Positions 41,447 through 51,807 of a DNA stretch of 64,000 bases are shown here, in pieces. A program made the position numbers and the translations under genes. The stretch is from Cepaea nemoralis (Eukaryota; Mollusca; Gastropoda; Stylommatophora; Helicidae), in the NCBI GenBank assembly GCA_014155875.1, contig JACEFZ010003502.1, positions 1-64,000 of the forward strand, read 5' to 3'. Under the pieces are notes generated by a model. That model did not search any database and was not told the origin of the DNA. It saw nothing but the letters and a program-made list of their open reading frames with translations. Every line of letters begins with the position of its first letter. The first letter of the stretch is position 1.

Positions 41447-43345
41447 ATGGAATTATTGGATGTTGATAAAGACATCTTATATGATCAGGTTGAAAAACGT
41501 ACTCATGGGCCATCTTCCAGCTCTGTTTCATCAAAAAAGTCATTGTGCGATAACAGACAATCAGATCCAATACAAATTGCTGTAAAAAATGACTGTCCTA
41601 AAGTCCTTCAACAGTTACTGTCACAGAAAGCAGATGTGAACAGATACAAGTTTTCTAACTCCCCACTTCACATTGCCCTCAGTCATGGTCATATGGAGTG
41701 TGCTAAATTGCTCATCCAACATGGAGCAATCATCGATTTTAATCAAGTCCTTGACCTGGCAGTTCACCAGCAAGAGCCAAAGTATGTGAGGTTTCTGACT
41801 GAGAAATATAAAAATGAAATAATGGAACATTTGAAAAAAACATCTGCAATTAAAGATATTTTGCTCACGTCTGTCAGAAAAGGCAATTTGGAAATTATTG
41901 GCCTTATTCTTGACTTAGGAGGTGACATCAGTGGAGTAAACGGTTCGGACATGAGTCCATTGGCAGAGTCCAAAAATGGAAGAGTTGCCAAGTTTTTAAT
42001 TGATAGGGGTGCAGATGCAAAACATGCCAAATCTATGAGACAAACAGATAGAGGTGCGGAAGTAAAACATTTGAAATGTATAAGAGAAAACAGTCATACT
42101 CCACTGATCGAGGTTTTATTGAACAGGGACATCATAGATAATTCTGTGATAGAAGTTATTAATGTGTTGCTGGAAAAGGGTGCTTCAGCAAATGATAGAA
42201 GCTGGAATGGGAAAACTGCGCTTATGTTGGCAGCTGTGAAAGAAGGAAGTATGAGTGTGATGCAGCTTCTCTTGGAGCATGGAGCTGGAATTAATGAGAG
42301 GGATAGGGAAGGTAACACGGCTCTTATGCATGCCGTCTTTGAAGGTTGTGTTCAGAATGTATCGTTTCTACTTCGGTGTATCACAGATAAAGAGTTATTA
42401 AACTTACAAAATAATGAAGGATTAACAGCTCTCATGTATGCATTAAGATCAAGAAAGCGAACAACAGTTAAAGAGTTGGTAGACCAAGGCGGAGATGTAA
42501 ATATCAAAGATACTGATGGAAATTCACATTTATTATACGAAATGGTGTTATCGGAAACACTTGAAGGTATAGTTCTGAGATGTTTGATCCAGGCAGGATG
42601 TGATGTCAACTGTCAGAATAATGAAGGCCTTTCTCCTCTGATGATGGCTGCTCAAAATTACTCAAAAAATGCAATGTGTTTACTTCTTGATTCGGGAGCA
42701 GAAATCAATGCTGTCAGCAAAAAAGATAACACCAAGACAGCACTGGCACATCTTGTATACAAACAAGATCTGCATAATGATTATTTCCGCTGTGTGGAAT
42801 ATCTACTAGGTAGAGGGGCCAACGCATCATATCTACCAGCAGGTGCCTTGCACAAAATGATCATGTCTGGTGAGATACTTGTTGTTCTCAAACTTATCAG
42901 GTGTGGTTTCGGGCCTGGTGCTGTTTCAGCAAGTGACACATTTTTATATGATCAAGAAGATTGTAAGAATCTAAATAGGCGTTCATTAATTATTAAGAGA
43001 TTCAATTGTTCACCACTCATTACAGCTCTAATTTCTGGAAATAGTGATCTAGCTCGCCTCTTTGTTGCAAATCAATATCTCACTACTTATGATGTTTCTT
43101 TGCTGGGTAAAAACAGGCCGCTAAGGAATCATCTTGAGGATGAGGATGACTTTGAGTGCAATGATGTCCTGACTGAGTTAACAACAGAGCCAATGACCTT
43201 ATTTAATCTGTCTTTTGTGGCGGTGTCAACAGCTGTAGGAGCAACCCCGGGTCGTGAGATTAGAGTGAACAAGTTGCCAGTACCACGGGTTATCAAAGAA
43301 AAACTTCTGTTTAAGAAACTGGATGTGACATGTTTATGCTATTAA
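41447..43345 (+). CDS. Gene B: ankyrin-repeat protein with SOCS-box-like C-terminus
   Basis: 632 residues from MELLDVDKDILYDQ, chosen because ATAATGG has A at -3 and G at +4. The frame is open back to 41222 and coding could start after the acceptor at 41332. Ankyrin repeats run from DPIQIAVKNDCPKVLQQLL (about residue 40) to about residue 510, e.g. NSPLHIALSHGHMECAKLLI, NGKTALMLAAVKEGSMSVMQ, EGLSPLMMAAQNYSKNAMCL. The C-terminus has TLFNLSFVAV (584-593) and LPVP (610-613), then IKEKLLF, as in a SOCS box with Ser for the BC-box Cys. The likely role, by family, is a substrate adaptor of an Elongin-Cullin 5 ubiquitin ligase in the cytosol. Against gene A it lacks the N-terminal ankyrin block and has a 15-residue duplication (DRGADAKHAKSMRQT / DRGAEVKHLKCIREN). 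Confidence 0.85.
   Translation: MELLDVDKDILYDQVEKRTHGPSSSSVSSKKSLCDNRQSDPIQIAVKNDCPKVLQQLLSQKADVNRYKFSNSPLHIALSHGHMECAKLLIQHGAIIDFNQVLDLAVHQQEPKYVRFLTEKYKNEIMEHLKKTSAIKDILLTSVRKGNLEIIGLILDLGGDISGVNGSDMSPLAESKNGRVAKFLIDRGADAKHAKSMRQTDRGAEVKHLKCIRENSHTPLIEVLLNRDIIDNSVIEVINVLLEKGASANDRSWNGKTALMLAAVKEGSMSVMQLLLEHGAGINERDREGNTALMHAVFEGCVQNVSFLLRCITDKELLNLQNNEGLTALMYALRSRKRTTVKELVDQGGDVNIKDTDGNSHLLYEMVLSETLEGIVLRCLIQAGCDVNCQNNEGLSPLMMAAQNYSKNAMCLLLDSGAEINAVSKKDNTKTALAHLVYKQDLHNDYFRCVEYLLGRGANASYLPAGALHKMIMSGEILVVLKLIRCGFGPGAVSASDTFLYDQEDCKNLNRRSLIIKRFNCSPLITALISGNSDLARLFVANQYLTTYDVSLLGKNRPLRNHLEDEDDFECNDVLTELTTEPMTLFNLSFVAVSTAVGATPGREIRVNKLPVPRVIKEKLLFKKLDVTCLCY
43190..43321 (+). other. SOCS-box-like domain of gene B
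   Basis: PMTLFNLSFVAVSTAVG and NKLPVPRVIKEKLLF hold the BC-box-like and Cul5-box-like motifs. The protein ends eight residues later, as usual for ankyrin/SOCS proteins. Confidence 0.6.
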
Positions 43346-43428
43346 TTTTAAGAGATTCTGGATAGCTAATAACTTCAAGGTCACCAAATAGCTGGATTCC
43401 TTCTATGAAACCAAGCATGACTAGATAT

Positions 43429-44656
43429 TAGGGCTGCGACCGATTAATTTAAATGTAATAGTTAACTTTTCAAAAATTAACGATTAATTAATAGTTAATT
43501 TCGATTAAAGCAAAACACTTATAGTCATATAACTCACATTATAGTCATATTTGTCAAAAATAGAAATAACACTGGATTGTCTTGTTCATATGTCATCTAA
43601 TAACCAACTATGCAAACAGACGAGTATGTTGACAGTATTTGCTTCAAGTGACGAGCTCGTCTTATTAACAATATAACTAGCAGAGCTGAACAATCGTTCA
43701 CATGGAACTGAGGTAGCCGGTATGCACAGAATGATCTTGGCAAGGAATACCAATTTTGAATATCGATGTTCATTAAGTTTCCACCATTGCTTAGGGTCAA
43801 CCGATTCAGCAACTTTCTTCTCCATTTTATAATGTAGCAATTCATCAGAAGACCTGCCGACATGATCTCCCGTGTCTGAGTCAGACTCCATTAGCTTAAC
43901 ACACTTTTTTATTTGGTTTACATATAGTTTTATTGTCAATGTCAGTATCATTCGTTGCAGCGGTCTCCATCTGATCATCATGAACATCAAACAACTGCTA
44001 TTTGTTGTTCAGTATGTGACCAAGTTCTTCTTTTGCATCTTTTGACAAACACTTCAGATATTTGTAGCGTGGATCATGTGCTATTGCAATCTGTAGTATT
44101 TCAATACTTGTCATATTGGCTACACATTCACTGAAGTCATTAAAAGATGCTGCCTTAAATTTAGCTATGTAGCCCAGATCATCATCGTGTACAGTAATAT
44201 GCTTTGTCAACGATGATAGCAGTGGCAATACACAGCTACATGAAACATAATCTTGACCGCCAAGCTGCACCGTGGTCTGACAGAATAAGTCCAAAACTTT
44301 GACATATTTCGAAATCTTCCCCCCAAATCTGAATCTGACCTTTGTATTGCTTCTTTTCATCTGACATGTAGACAGTTAATGCTTCTCTGGCCTGTAGAAG
44401 ACTCTGTGGCATAATAAAATTACTGTTCCATCTTGTTGGTACATCTTGCTGCAGCTTACACAATGGTGACTCAGTACAATTTTGCAACTCGGTTGTGTTT
44501 GGAGCACTATGTTTAAAATGTTCGACAATTTTTCGACATCAGGTTCATTTGTATAAGTGATGGGAGAAAAGTTTTTGATTAATTGTTTAAAAAAATTAAT
44601 CGTTAAAATTTTTTTACGATTAATCGATTAATTAATCGTTAACTTCCCCAGCCCTA
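43429..44656 (-). mobile_element. hAT element, 8-bp TSD, just downstream of gene B
   Basis: ctagatat flanks it at 43421-43428 and 44657-44664. The ends are tagggctgcgaccgatt and (inverted) tagggctggggaagtt. Near-terminal sequence is rich in ttaattaatcg. It carries a minus-strand transposase remnant (43586-44487). Confidence 0.93.
43586..44487 (-). pseudogene. hAT transposase pseudogene (ZBED-like)
   Basis: Three minus-strand frames read in order: QQDVPTRWNSNFIMPQSLLQ; then GYIAKFKAASFNDFSECVAN with ILQIAIAHDPRYKYLKCLSK; then the dimerisation region IPATSVPCERLFSSASYIVN. The order TRWNS, DPRYK, PCERLFS is that of hAT transposases. The N-terminal BED finger and first catalytic Asp region are absent and frames are shifted. 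Confidence 0.88.
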
Positions 44657-44664
44657 CTAGATAT

Positions 44665-45115
44665 CATACCAGATTATGTTGTATATTTTTCAGATATTGA
44701 TTACATACGTATACAGAAAATATTGAAGTATGTTTGCAAATGTTGTTTTTCTGTACTTCTATATGGGCTGTGTATTAACTTAAAACAGACTCATATTTAT
44801 AGACTATTATACCATGTATACAGTTAAGATGTATTCAAATGGTCCCACACTGTGTCTAAAATTCTGCACGCTGACCTCTGAACTTGGTTCTTGTGTGTCA
44901 TTATGGGTTTGTACCTGAAGCACCTCATCTTCAGTGCTTGACCTTATGCTGTCTAGTTAGCATTTGATAGTTTTGTTTTTCCATAGCTGATTTTAGCCCG
45001 TTTGGAATTATTGCTTATGCAGTTCTTACTTATCATTTATTGTTTAATTTTGTGGGTGTGTGTGGTGATTTATGATACGTCTGGTGTAATTGAGCTTGGA
45101 CTGCCAGAGTAACTA
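44665..45115. other. Non-coding stretch, no gene recognised
   Basis: AT-rich, with no domain or repeat recognised. Confidence 0.35.
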
Positions 45116-45119
45116 ATAA

Positions 45120-45430
45120 CGATTGCCTGAAAGAGGCTAGTGTAACTAGAATATTATATACAACAATAAGAAAGAGACAAACAGCTTTCTTTGGTCTTGT
45201 GATGAGAAGATTGGCATTGGAGAACATCGTGACTGGAAAGATTGAGGAGAAGAGTGGCAGGGACAAAGAGAAATGATGCTGGATGGACTGAGGCGGTGGT
45301 ATGGGGGGAGGGGGGGATATCGCCAGAGTTGATCCAGAACACAAAAGACAGATATCTGTGGAGGGATATGAATGCCTATGCCAGCTGGCAGGGCACTTGA
45401 TGATGTTGTTGAACTGTCTGTGCCCAGCTC
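45120..45430 (+). mobile_element. LINE 3' end fragment
   Basis: tctttggtcttgtgatgaga, ttggagaacatcgtgactgg and gagaagagtggcagggac follow the pattern of the LINE C-terminus (FGHVMRR..LENIVTGKIEE). It ends in gatgatgttgttg. Confidence 0.65.
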
Positions 45431-45545
45431 TTGTTATAATATTGTTATCAATGCTCTCTGCAGACAAGGAACCTGAAGATGGTCATATCAGTTGTTTGTA
45501 TGTTACACTTTTATTAACCTTTCGGTCTTGATCGCTCCAATTTCC

Positions 45546-45920
45546 TTCCATTGCATAGTAGGATATAGATTGTTTTTCCAGTTCAAATTATTTTAGAATT
45601 CTGAAATGTATGCTTTGTTGATTAGCTGGTTGACTGCTTGTGAATCTTTTGTACGGCAGTGTTTGGCCCTTAAGTGACTTTCACCTTTAACTCTGATGCA
45701 CCAGTGTTTAGCTAGTCAGTGCTCTAAAATATTGTTGCGTCTGCCGGAGTGAGGCTGGCATGGATGCTTCTCCTGATCTGGTACCACCTCCACAGGAGCT
45801 ATAGTGCAGAAAAATCCTTCCTCTATCCCTGCCCAAAAACCAGCAATGTATGCATGGCCGGTTTTGAAACGTCACATCTGTGAGTTGCTTTAAGATCTAA
45901 TCACGTCATGATTCAGCACA
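45546..45920 (+). repeat. Repeat F, copy 1
   Basis: ttccattgcatagtaggata, gactgcttgtgaatctt, gtgaggctggcatgga and atccttcc parallel 47728-48112. There is no coding signal. Confidence 0.7.
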
Positions 45921-46279
45921 GCATATGCGGACTAGCTGGGATTAATTAGACTTAAGTCATGTTTCTAGGGATTAGGCCTAGGTCATGATTCCTCCACCGC
46001 TATTAGGTATTCCTTGTCAGCTGATTCCAGCCCAGTTCCCAGGGGGCTTGCTTTGTTTAAGATTAAATGAGCAGTTTTTGATTGTGATGCAGATTGCACG
46101 GGTGAAAGCGATAACTGTAATATGTAAATAGATCATTATGTTGCAGAATCTCCACAAATGCCAAAACCATTTGCACATCTGATTATAGGTTTCTGTCCTA
46201 AGTTTCACATATATAAATGAATGTGTTGATCTGAATCTGCAGTTTTTCTTGTAATATATGTACCTTCTGCCTAATAAAT

Positions 46280-46460
46280 TGTAAAACTTGATAACTGGCA
46301 AGAACAAGGGGAAGACGGAGAAGTAAATACCTGTATGACTTGGCCACATGGTATGGCCGAGACAAGAACACTGAGCTGATCTATGACTCTGGTGATCTAG
46401 TGAAATGGCGAATCATGACTGCCCCGACGCTTATTGACATGTCACATGATGAATTAATCT
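46280..46460 (+). mobile_element. RTE-like LINE 3' end
   Basis: actggcaagaacaaggggaa, gacttggccacatggtatgg and gagctgatctatgactctgg match the RTE 3' terminus, here about 180 bp long and ending in gatgaatt. Confidence 0.75.
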
Positions 46461-46785
46461 TCTTCCTCCTCATCCACACACAGAGAAAGTTTAAGTATGT
46501 TATGACAGCAATGACTAATGTGTAAATAGATCATCACATTGCAGATATTTTGCAGAACATGGTTTTCAGTGCAGCTGCCAAAGAGATTCTCCATTCATTG
46601 CTAGTTCCCCTGCCTCATGTATTTTCCTGGTTGAAGTGTCTTATGCTGATCAACCTCTGCCTGATTTTCAGGGAACCATGTAAATAGATACACATTTAAA
46701 TATTGGGTGTGACATTTAAATAGTGTAAGCTGCACCAACATTAACAAAAGTCACATGAACCAGATGTTCTTCTTTCATTCACTTT
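46461..46785. other. Non-coding stretch, no gene recognised
   Basis: Nothing recognised. Confidence 0.3.
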
Positions 46786-46789
46786 AAAT

Positions 46790-47130
46790 ATGTCTATAAC
46801 TGCAATGTTGTCTTTTGTATGAATTTAACTGTCTTTTTTAGATCACTCAGCGGTCCATAGAGTTTATCTTCCACTATCGTCTCTATGAGCCAGACGGTTT
46901 GCCTAGATATGTTGTATTTTGGGCAGTTCTTAGTGTATGTGCTCTGCTGTCTGCGACACCAATCCACATGTGCACATGGCTGAGTCACCAATCTTGAATT
47001 TTGTATACATGTGGTTGCGTAATCTATTGTGTCCTGTTCTGAGGCGCAGAATAATGACTTGTTCTGGTCTGCCCATAACGTGGTAGTCATCTTTAGCAGG
47101 TTTTGGTGACTTTCTGACTGATTTGATCAT
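46790..47130 (-). mobile_element. LINE C-terminal fragment, second copy
   Basis: The minus-strand frame reads RPEQVIILRLRTGHNRLRNH, then MYTKFKIGDSAMCTCG and TAEHIH. It is the same family as 27390-27845. Upstream RT and RNase H are absent. Confidence 0.78.
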
Positions 47131-47189
47131 TCTATGAACCAGATGTGAGATCCAGCAGACAATGCTGCATATTAATTTAATATAATTAG

Positions 47190-47337
47190 TAGGGGTGTAC
47201 CGGATTTCGGCTCTGGCAAATCCGGAATCCGGCCATTTTTACAAATTCGGCTCCGGCTCCGGCCGGATCTCACTTCATAAATCCGGCCCAAACCGGCTCT
47301 GGCCGGATTTCAATAATTTGAATCCGGCACAGCCCTA
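47190..47337. mobile_element. 148-bp hAT-type MITE, 8-bp TSD
   Basis: ataattag flanks it at 47182-47189 and 47338-47345. The ends are taggggtgtaccggatt and (inverted) tagggctgtgccggatt. The interior is a run of ccggctccggc/ccggatt motifs. Confidence 0.92.
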
Positions 47338-47727
47338 ATAATTAGTGAATACCCAGTGGCAATTATAACATCAGAAGTTAAGAGCAGAATAGGGCAAAGA
47401 AAAGCTGTATTCCAGAGAATCAAATGCATCCTATGCAATAAAGCTATGAATGTAAGAGAATTCTGATATGTTATATAGTGGTGGTGAATCATGGAGCAAA
47501 CATTAAGATAATAGGAAAAGCATAGAAGTTATTGCCTTTATTTAGTTTATACTCTCAACATGGTAATATGCATTGTTTATGGTTACAACATTCATTTGTT
47601 TTATTTTTCTTATGTGAATTGAACATGCACAATTGATGAACGAAAGATGAGTGATTGGAAGGGCCGAATGTAAGATGAGCCTGCGTGCCCAATTTGTGGC
47701 CCTATGAAAATAAACTTTGTTCCTTCG

Positions 47728-48112
47728 TTCCATCACATTGTAGGATGTAGGTTGTTTTACCAGTTCAAATTATGTAAATAAATGACAGAATTTTGAAATG
47801 TGTTATGCATGGTTGATTATCTGTTTGACTGCTTGTGAATCTTCTGTAAGACTGTTTAACCCTTAAAAGTGAATTTAACCTTTAAGTCTGATGCATTAGC
47901 GGTCAGCTTGTCGAACCCTTAAACATTGTCTGTTGGTGTGAGGCTGGCATGGAAACTTATCCCGATCTGATACCGTCTCTACGGGGGCTGTAGTGCAATG
48001 ATATCCTTCCCCCGATTCTGCCCCAAAACCAGCGAAGTGCGTGGCCAATAATGCCAATATTGAAACCTCACATACTGCAGGGTGCTTTAGAGTGTAACTG
48101 GGTCCTGATTTT
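47728..48112 (+). repeat. Repeat F, copy 2
   Basis: Same orientation as 45546-45920, about 2.2 kb downstream, with scattered substitutions and small indels. Confidence 0.7.
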
Positions 48113-48266
48113 AGTTAATAGGGAAAGCTAATCCACATGCAAAACAGTGGCATGGTCGGGACAAGGATATAATCATGATACAAGAATCTGGTGATCATGT
48201 GATATGTCAAACCAATCAAAACTATGTATTCCCTTAGTGACCTTAAACACAAGTCACAAGCAGTAT

Positions 48267-48511
48267 GTTGCACAATTTATTGCCTGGCATATTTTGTTGC
48301 TACTCGTCGGATGCTTACTGCAGTGGCGGTTCGTGTCGGTAAATTTAAAATTACTGTGGGGATAACATGTTCTTCACTAGAACAATATCCATGACTATGT
48401 GTTTACATTTTTTTTCTTCAGCTTAAGTATTATTCATTTAATCACTTCATGCAACTGCAGTATTCACATGGCGAGATGCAGCGAAATATGCCAGGCAATA
48501 AATTGTGCAAC
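48267..48511. mobile_element. MITE family M, complete copy
   Basis: The termini gttgcacaatttattgcctg and ...gccaggcaataaattgtgca + ac are inverted, with inner complementary blocks (gatgcttactgcagt / actgcagtattcac). The target duplication is not clear. Confidence 0.8.
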
Positions 48512-49284
48512 TTTTTGTATGTGGCTTGTGTTTAAATATTAAACCATGATGACCCACTTTATCGGCATGGCACATGATAATGATATTAAACGTTCAAATT
48601 ATTTGGAAAGACTTGCATTGGAGTGCATGGTTCTTGGATGAAGTGGCAGGGTCAACCTGTACTAAGATGACCCCATAAAACTGCACGAAGCAAGACATCT
48701 GACAAAGGAAAACACGAAAGTGAGATAACAATAAAAGGGAAAATGCTTAGTTAGTTGCATGTCCTTTCAGAGGACGTAGTCAACACCAGCATTTTTGGCT
48801 GTTCATGATTCCTGGAAACAAAAGTGGATGGTGAAAAATGGGAAGTAGGTGTGTGTCACAGTGATGTCTTTAAAATTGTTAATATGATAGCAGAATTACT
48901 GTATTATAAAGTACTGACAATATTTGAGCCATATAAAAGCCATAGTAGATAGGGAAGTCGTTTAAGGCGAATAATCATCCAATGGCACTTAAATGGAAGA
49001 CGCGTAACAGATTAAAACGAGGGAGCTTCAAATGAAAACCTTAAGTGGTAGAAATTACAGTAAAAATGTCAATTTCTTGTAACCTGTTAGTACTGTTGGT
49101 AAAGGTGCCAATAGTGTTAAGCGCGTTGCATCATGATGCAGACGAACACGGTGATGCCATAAGGACAGTTTTAAGATGGCCGCCCCACTTTTGACATCTG
49201 CCAAAGAGGAGCAGCGTTCTGTTATCCGTTTCCTGATAGTTGCAGGGGTGGAAGAAACAAAATTTTTAAAAGCGACCATTTACT
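48512..49284. other. Mostly non-coding; short S2 SINE scrap
   Basis: 48758-48815 (tttcagaggacgtagtcaac + accagcattttt) resembles the 3' part of SINE S2. Otherwise no gene was recognised. Confidence 0.45.
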
Positions 49285-49292
49285 GCCTATAG

Positions 49293-50417
49293 CAGTGGCG
49301 TCACTGGGGTTGGTGTCACCCAGTGCGGTAAACTCTTGGTGTCACCCCTCTAGACTTTCACCATGGTCTTCTTCCGAGTGTTCCTGTACCATATATAATC
49401 GCATATAGTAATGTTTGTAAAATAAGTCAAAAAGTTAATAAGGACATAAGAAAGAAAACAAATTGAACAATATAACTTCAATACTTCAGGTAAAACATAA
49501 ATAAAGAACTTCGACAAACTCGGACAAAGTTAAATTTTTGTTATTTAACATTAAAATTTCTGTTATTTAAAATTAAAAGTTTCCCATCCTGGTCTTCAAA
49601 GCTACAAACCTGTCAATCACATCATCAAAATCAATATCTTTCACCATATCACTTTCAATTGATAATATAGCCAGATCAGAAAGTCTTGACTGTCCCATGG
49701 TTGATCGCAAATAGTTCTTTATAAGTTTCAGTTTTAAAAAGCTCCTCTCACATGAAGCCACAGACACACAGATCGTAAGAAATAGTTGTAGGCTTAGTGA
49801 GAGTATTGGGAGAGATTCAAGGAAATCCCAGTCAACTATCAATTTTAAAATATCAAATATTGACCAGTCTTTGGCTTTGTGGATATCAATATCTGCTGCC
49901 TTCAGGTGTCTTCTCAGCCTTGGTATTTCTTTTAAAAGCTCTACTTCGGATAGCTCATCATAGAAAGTGGTCAATTTTGGAACTGACACCAGCAACTCTT
50001 CTTCAGTTGCTGATAGAAGACTCTTGACTTGAACAGCCTCAAACATATTTGCTACTTCCTTGATCGCTGTTGATCTGGTCTGGAGTTCAGAATGAAAACG
50101 ATCAATACACTCCAGCATCGCCCTATTGTTTTCTTCTTGCATAGTGAGTCCAGCATCTGAAGCATCTCTGAGTTGTTCCCCTGCCATTCTCTTCTTGAAC
50201 CTTAATCTTCTCTCTACTGTTATTCCAAATTGGTCTGCTTTTAAAAGTGCCTGTTCAATTGCAGCTCCACTAAGTGACTGCGCTTCTCCTGCAGAAAAAG
50301 TCTTAATGCCTCTAACTTGGTCACTACTTTGTCAAGAGTTATGCAATTTTTTTATTTTGGTGTCATCCCTTGATGGTGTCACCCGGTGCGGCCCGCACCC
50401 CCCTAGTGACGCCCCTG
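49293..50417 (-). mobile_element. hAT element, 8-bp TSD
   Basis: gcctatag flanks it at 49285-49292 and 50418-50425. The ends are cagtggcgtcactgggg and (inverted) caggggcgtcactagggg, characteristic hAT termini. It carries a minus-strand transposase C-terminal frame (50187-49573). The N-terminal half is missing, so it is an internally deleted copy. Confidence 0.94.
49573..50187 (-). pseudogene. hAT transposase C-terminal fragment (ZMYM1-like type)
   Basis: A 204-codon open frame. The motif VSVASCERSFLKLKLIKNYL, followed by RSTMGQSRLSDLAILSIES, is the hAT C-terminal dimerisation region seen in ZMYM1-like transposases. The catalytic N-terminal domains are absent. The frame itself is intact, so the copy may be fairly young. 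Confidence 0.85.
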
Positions 50418-50460
50418 GCCTATAGTACCTTGCGGTGAAGGACGGGGGTGGGGGGGGGGG

Positions 50461-50633
50461 GTCTCCCCCCTGAGGAATTAAGGCCGCCTGGCTAGTGCAG
50501 TCGCAGCGAACTGTGCAGGTTAGAGTTTTCTGTTTGCCCCGGACAGAAAAAACTCCACACCTTACCGAGGATTCGAATCCGGGTCTCCCGAAGGAGAGCC
50601 CGGCATTCTAGCCACTCGGCCAGCCGCTCCACC
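50461..50633 (-). mobile_element. tRNA-derived SINE S3
   Basis: On the minus strand the head ggagcggctggccgagtggc contains the A-box. After a long variable arm (ctctccttcgggagac) comes the B-box gattcgaatcc. This is a class II (Ser/Leu-like) tRNA shape. The non-tRNA body (gtggagttttttctgtccgg, aactctaacc) follows. Confidence 0.75.
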
Positions 50634-50639
50634 ACATGG

Positions 50640-50790
50640 ATGAAATCTATAGAAATTCATCGATGAATGAAGGTCCAGTATGATGATGCATACCTGTCAG
50701 TCCAGCAAGTGTATGAGTGGAGTAGGAAGTTTCAAAATGGCGTGACTTCTATTACAGACCGTTCACGACCTGGTTAGGCACACCGAGTAG
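50640..50790 (+). pseudogene. mariner transposase N-terminal scrap
   Basis: The plus strand reads SVQQVYEWSRKFQNGVTSIT, then D and RSRPG, which is the second helix-turn-helix and linker of mariner transposases. A stop follows. Nothing of the catalytic domain remains. Confidence 0.65.
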
Positions 50791-51117
50791 TGACCTCAAA
50801 GAATTTGTTTCCATAGGAATCCAACCACTTTATTGGTGCGTATATGTTTATGCTGTTGGTTTATCGAGAATTTTCTTTCGAATTCACCAATAACTCTACC
50901 CCATTTAACCTCAAGGAGAAGTTATAATGGGGTCCATCTTCGGCTCAGATCCCTGCGACTGAGTCAGTCGCTAATAGCAGCTGCCCACGGTTTTACCCTC
51001 ACAAGCTTATTAATTTGACGGTGATCGTTGTCCATATGTTGTGACAACGAGACTTCTGTCTGTTTCACTTTTCAAATGGGGCAGTGAGGGTCATTTTGTG
51101 TGATATTCACCGGCACA

Positions 51118-51305
51118 TTCATTGGCACCTTGCAGTCTTGACAGACGATAGTCTGTGCTTCAAAAAGGCGTAATAACTTTTACTCATGGCGGTAGCGAAT
51201 GTGACTGGTAAGGCCAATTCGCGCTGTAAATGTTCGTTCACAGTGGTCATTTCCACCATCAAGCACCATCTTACGTCTCACACGCTTGGTGTGTGACTGT
51301 CTGTG
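51118..51305 (+). repeat. Interspersed repeat B, copy 2
   Basis: ccttgcagtcttgacagacg, atggcggtagcgaatgtgac and cacgcttggtgtgtgac match 4903-5110. Confidence 0.7.
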
Positions 51306-51354
51306 TCTGATTTCTCTAATCAGTTTACTTGTCATTTGCTTCCCCAGTTGAGTT

Positions 51355-51600
51355 GAGTTGAGCTAAGATCCGACATCACCGCACTCAGGATATTCTCATA
51401 CGCGTTCCCTCCCCTCTTTCAACAGCCAGCAAAGAGTCATACTACTAATCGTGCCCACGGCCATCTGCTTGACAGTTCTCTTGGTCTTCCCTCTCAGTTT
51501 TAAGATTCTTCCAACCCATCCCCCTCCCCCCGCAATATCGTTCTTTCCACATACGGGTTCTTTTAGCCCCCCACCCCAGACAAAAACATGGAAATTCATC
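51355..51600 (-). mobile_element. RNase-H LINE 3' end with (CTCAA)n tail
   Basis: The minus strand reads VKQMAVGTISSMTLCWLL and ends in a sequence equivalent to ECGDVGS. It is followed by ctcaactcaactcaact (51355-51372) as tail. It is homologous to 1056-1250. Confidence 0.75.
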
Positions 51601-51689
51601 ACATTATGAGGATTCGAATCTGGACCTCTCGAAGCTATAACACTTATCTCACCGCAATCGACAACTTTTCTTAAAAATAATGACTACTC

Positions 51690-51800
51690 GTGAAACTGGG
51701 ACCATTAGTACTGGGACTCTTCACTTGCTGTTGAGGATGGGACGGACAGCGCATGGGAATTTCCTGAGTGCGGTTATGTCGGCTCTTGACTAAAATCATC
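51690..51800 (+). mobile_element. RNase-H LINE 3' end, opposite orientation
   Basis: The plus strand reads GTISTGTLHLLLRMGRTAHG, then shifts to a segment like PECGYVGS. It forms an inverted pair with 51355-51600. Confidence 0.65.
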
Positions 51801-51807
51801 ACTTAAT

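Noticed and set aside
45033..45531. ORF of 144 codons (minus) and overlapping ORF (plus)
   Set aside because: Antisense to a LINE 3' end; proline-rich composition comes from a G/A-rich stretch.
50560..50633. Functional tRNA-Ser/Leu gene
   Set aside because: The B-box and arms are tRNA-like, but a non-tRNA body follows without a terminator at the expected place. SINE head is the better call.
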